23,020 nt of DNA, taken from Acidobacteriota bacterium (lineage in GTDB: Bacteria; Acidobacteriota; Blastocatellia; Pyrinomonadales; Pyrinomonadaceae). The DNA lies in contig JAEWBM010000015.1 of the NCBI GenBank assembly GCA_023391155.1, forward strand, positions 1-23,020, given 5' to 3'. Under the pieces are notes generated by a model. It made no database searches. It had not been told where the DNA came from and was given only the letters and a program-made list of their open reading frames with translations. Within the stretch, counting starts at the first letter, position 1. Every line of letters begins with the position of its first letter. Positions 21,669 through 23,020 of this stretch are shown here, piece after piece. A program made the translations under genes and the position numbers.

Positions 21669-22220
21669 CTATCCAGCCCGCTCGTTGTCAACAACGAGGT
21701 TGTTGGTGACACTGAATGATCCCGGGACGGCCAGTGCGGCCATCCGAGCCAAATTCGCGTCCGACTCATTAGCAACGAAACCCTCAAGGGTTACGTGGCC
21801 GCGGTCGACGATCAACCGCATGGACGGGTTCACGTTCTGAAGATATCGCGACAGCCCGCCGAAATTGTGCATACGGCTGTAAAGCGACATACGGATCGAT
21901 TCATCATGGCTTCCAAGAGGAAGGATCTTGATGTTATTGACCACCCGCTCGACGCCCTCGACACGCTTTGCGGCGGCCTCGGCCTCTCTCTTATTTGTAG
22001 CATTTCGGACCTTGCCGCCGAGAATGACCGTATCGCCGTCGGTAGTGACGGTGATGTAGTCGAAGACCTCATAGTAAGGCAACCGAAGAATGCGTTGCTG
22101 AACCTGCTGCTCAATGGCGTTTGCCGGTACTTCCACGGAAAAACCTTGAGCATTTACGTTCACGAATGATAGGGCAAAGATTGCCAACGATAATGCTAAA
22201 AATTTATGTATGTTTCTCAT
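21669..22220 (-). CDS. Secreted protein with two BON domains
   Basis: This 183-residue protein starts with a signal peptide (MRNIHKFLALSLAIFALSF, then NVNAQG). Two BON (OsmY/nodulation) domains follow: about 36-102 (IEQQVQQRILRLPYYEVFDYITVTTDGDTVILGGKVRNATNKREAE, VEGVERVVNNI) and about 110-178 (MSLYSRMHNFGGLSRYLQNVNPSMRLIVDRGHVTLEGFVANESD, GSFSVTNNLVV). BON domains are thought to bind phospholipid or stabilise the envelope in the periplasm. An AGGAG lies 11 bases before ATG 22218-22220. It has a terminator of its own. Confidence 0.88.
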   Translation of the reverse strand: MRNIHKFLALSLAIFALSFVNVNAQGFSVEVPANAIEQQVQQRILRLPYYEVFDYITVTTDGDTVILGGKVRNATNKREAEAAAKRVEGVERVVNNIKILPLGSHDESIRMSLYSRMHNFGGLSRYLQNVNPSMRLIVDRGHVTLEGFVANESDANLARMAALAVPGSFSVTNNLVVDNERAG

Positions 22221-22239
22221 GACTCAAGCTTCTCCTGTC

Positions 22240-22262
22240 AAAAATCGGCCCACAAGGGGCCG
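22240..22262 (-). terminator. Terminator-like hairpin after trmL
   Basis: On the minus strand CGGCCC and GGGCCG form a 6-bp stem around a 5-6 base loop (22262-22246), followed by ATTTTT. It lies about 60 bases after the trmL stop and before the BON-domain gene. Confidence 0.65.
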
Positions 22263-22323
22263 GTCTTATCGACGTTTATAGGACGAAAAAGCGGACGTAA
22301 GAGATGCCTGAAATCGTATGTAT

Positions 22324-22779
22324 TTAGAGGCAGCCGAGACGCCCGAGGGCGTGGTAAAGAACGATGGCGACGCTGTTGGAAAGATTAAGGCTTCGGACGG
22401 CAGAGTTGGGCATGGGTATCGTGAGAGAGGTCTCAGGGTTTTCGTTTATCAGGGCAGCATCGAGACCGCGTGTTTCAGGCCCGAAAACAAGGCAATCGCC
22501 CTCGCGGAAATCGAAATCGGTGTAAGGAAGCGACGCCTTGGTCGAGAAATAGAGGAGACGGGAGGAGGGAAGCGAGGACCGGAGGGCGTCGAGATCGATA
22601 TGGCGCCGGAGATCGACGTGCTCCCAATAGTCCAAGCCCGAGCGGTTTAGGGTGCGGTCGTCCATACGAAAACCCGTGACGCCGACGATGTGCAGCGGTG
22701 TGCTGGTCGCGGCACATGTCCGTGCAATGTTGCCGGTGTTGGGGGGTATCTCAGGTTCGACGAGCGCGACGTGGAGCAT
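22324..22779 (-). CDS. trmL: tRNA (cytidine/uridine-34 2'-O)-methyltransferase TrmL
   Basis: TrmL is a minimal SPOUT methyltransferase that methylates the wobble ribose of certain leucine tRNAs with SAM. The 151-residue length is normal. Signatures are VALVEPEIPPNTGNIARTCAA at the start, RSGLDYWEHVDL (about 46-57), FGPETRGL (99-106) and IPMPNSAVRSLNLSNSVAIVLYHA (121-144) forming the trefoil-knot SAM site. ATG at 22777-22779. A TATAAT sits only 6 bases upstream on the same strand, so its transcript may have almost no leader. Its substrate tRNA is inferred from family knowledge. Confidence 0.96.
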   Translation of the reverse strand: MLHVALVEPEIPPNTGNIARTCAATSTPLHIVGVTGFRMDDRTLNRSGLDYWEHVDLRRHIDLDALRSSLPSSRLLYFSTKASLPYTDFDFREGDCLVFGPETRGLDAALINENPETSLTIPMPNSAVRSLNLSNSVAIVLYHALGRLGCL

Positions 22780-22785
22780 TGGTCG

Positions 22786-22791
22786 ATTATA
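22786..22791 (-). promoter_or_regulatory. TATAAT -10 element of trmL, almost at the start codon
   Basis: On the minus strand TATAAT (22791-22786) ends 6 bases before the ATG at 22779, so transcription would begin on or next to the start codon. The -35 region (TTCCCC at an 18-base spacer) is weak. Confidence 0.45.
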
Positions 22792-22868
22792 AGTGCCGGC
22801 CGGCCAAAAGGGGAATACATCTTTTCCGCGGGTGAAATCATCAACATAAAACAGTTACCGGGGCTCGA

Positions 22869-22897
22869 ACGACACTCGGGAGCGATTATGTTACAAT
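22869..22897 (+). promoter_or_regulatory. Candidate promoter of the gene at the window's right end
   Basis: ACGACA (22869-22874), 17 bases, then TACAAT (22892-22897) with an upstream TG (22889-22890) forms an extended -10 promoter. It lies about 30-40 bases before the starts of the secreted protein gene. Confidence 0.55.
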
Positions 22898-22938
22898 CCG
22901 CAATTGCTTATTTTCATTCAAGAATGAGGAGAATCCCA

Positions 22939-23020
22939 TTGTTTTCACAGACTTTCCGGTTTGCTTCGGCGGCGGCTTTGTTTCTAACTGCCGGGGCGTT
23001 CGGCATCGCGGCGCAAGAGG
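22939..23020 (+). CDS. Start of a secreted protein (3' truncated by window)
   Basis: The visible part encodes a signal peptide: FSQTFRFASAAALFLTAGAF, then GIAAQE, with a likely cleavage near AAQ. I placed the start at TTG 22939 because AGGAG lies 7 bases upstream; an in-frame ATG at 22924 would add five residues (MRRIP) but lacks a ribosome site. The rest of the gene, and so its function, lies outside the window. Confidence 0.65.
   Translation, partial: MFSQTFRFASAAALFLTAGAFGIAAQE

Overview
The window (about 23 kb, GC-rich) reads as chromosome of a Gram-negative, non-enteric bacterium. Gene content and style suggest Acidobacteriota, probably a Blastocatellia/Pyrinomonadales-type organism: a DUF6941-like protein, a secreted S9 peptidase carrying AETRPVG repeats, carboxypeptidase-regulatory-domain and BON secreted proteins, and intergenic modules such as TTCCCGCAGAGACGCAGAG. 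This placement is inference from protein style; there is no rRNA or marker tree here. I saw no tRNA, rRNA, CRISPR, transposase, integrase or phage gene.

Layout. (1) 1-1344 (+): 3' part of a ComEC/Rec2 DNA-uptake channel. (2) 1361-3513: minus-strand purH with its terminator, a short repeat patch, and a gap holding a second minus-strand terminator behind a possible 25-residue hydrophobic peptide. (3) 3514-6385 (+): three genes joined by ATGA overlaps, encoding an exported M61-like metallopeptidase, an SH3-domain lipoprotein and a stand-alone Smr protein. They converge on a small membrane/coiled-coil protein (6382-6639, -). (4) 6737-7171 (+): a DUF6941-like protein, followed by 260 bp built of several short repeat modules. 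(5) 7433-10017 (-): UDP-glucuronate decarboxylase, a second nucleotide-sugar SDR and a secreted carboxypeptidase-regulatory-like protein, tightly packed. (6) 10089-12635 (-): secreted S9 prolyl-oligopeptidase-like peptidase whose propeller region is interrupted in frame by the same repeat modules found between genes. Divergent from it is an unlisted 57-residue acidic, tyrosine-rich protein (12690-12863, +). (7) 12832-14295 (-): MATE exporter with its own promoter.

(8) 14359-19571 (-): the most striking part, twelve compact genes in one direction: VOC, NTF2-like, ArsR-type repressor, SRPBCC, SRPBCC, VOC, DUF1801, SRPBCC, DoxX, SRPBCC, DoxX, DUF1428. Most junctions are ATGA overlaps or abutting codons. 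One strong sigma70 promoter (TTGACA, 17 bp, TATTAT) precedes the set, and two AACC-N4-GGTT-like palindromes lie on and just after its start site. This fits an operon autoregulated by its own cysteine-free ArsR protein. The enzymes are small-molecule-binding folds of unknown substrate, so I infer a detoxification or stress operon. (9) 19723-22779 (-): typA/bipA, a two-BON-domain secreted protein and trmL, each with a terminator. (10) 22924/22939 to the end (+): start of a secreted protein cut by the window edge.

The parts most worth following are the ArsR/SRPBCC/VOC/DoxX operon with its twin operators, the repeat modules that have entered a peptidase gene in frame, and the two small genes.
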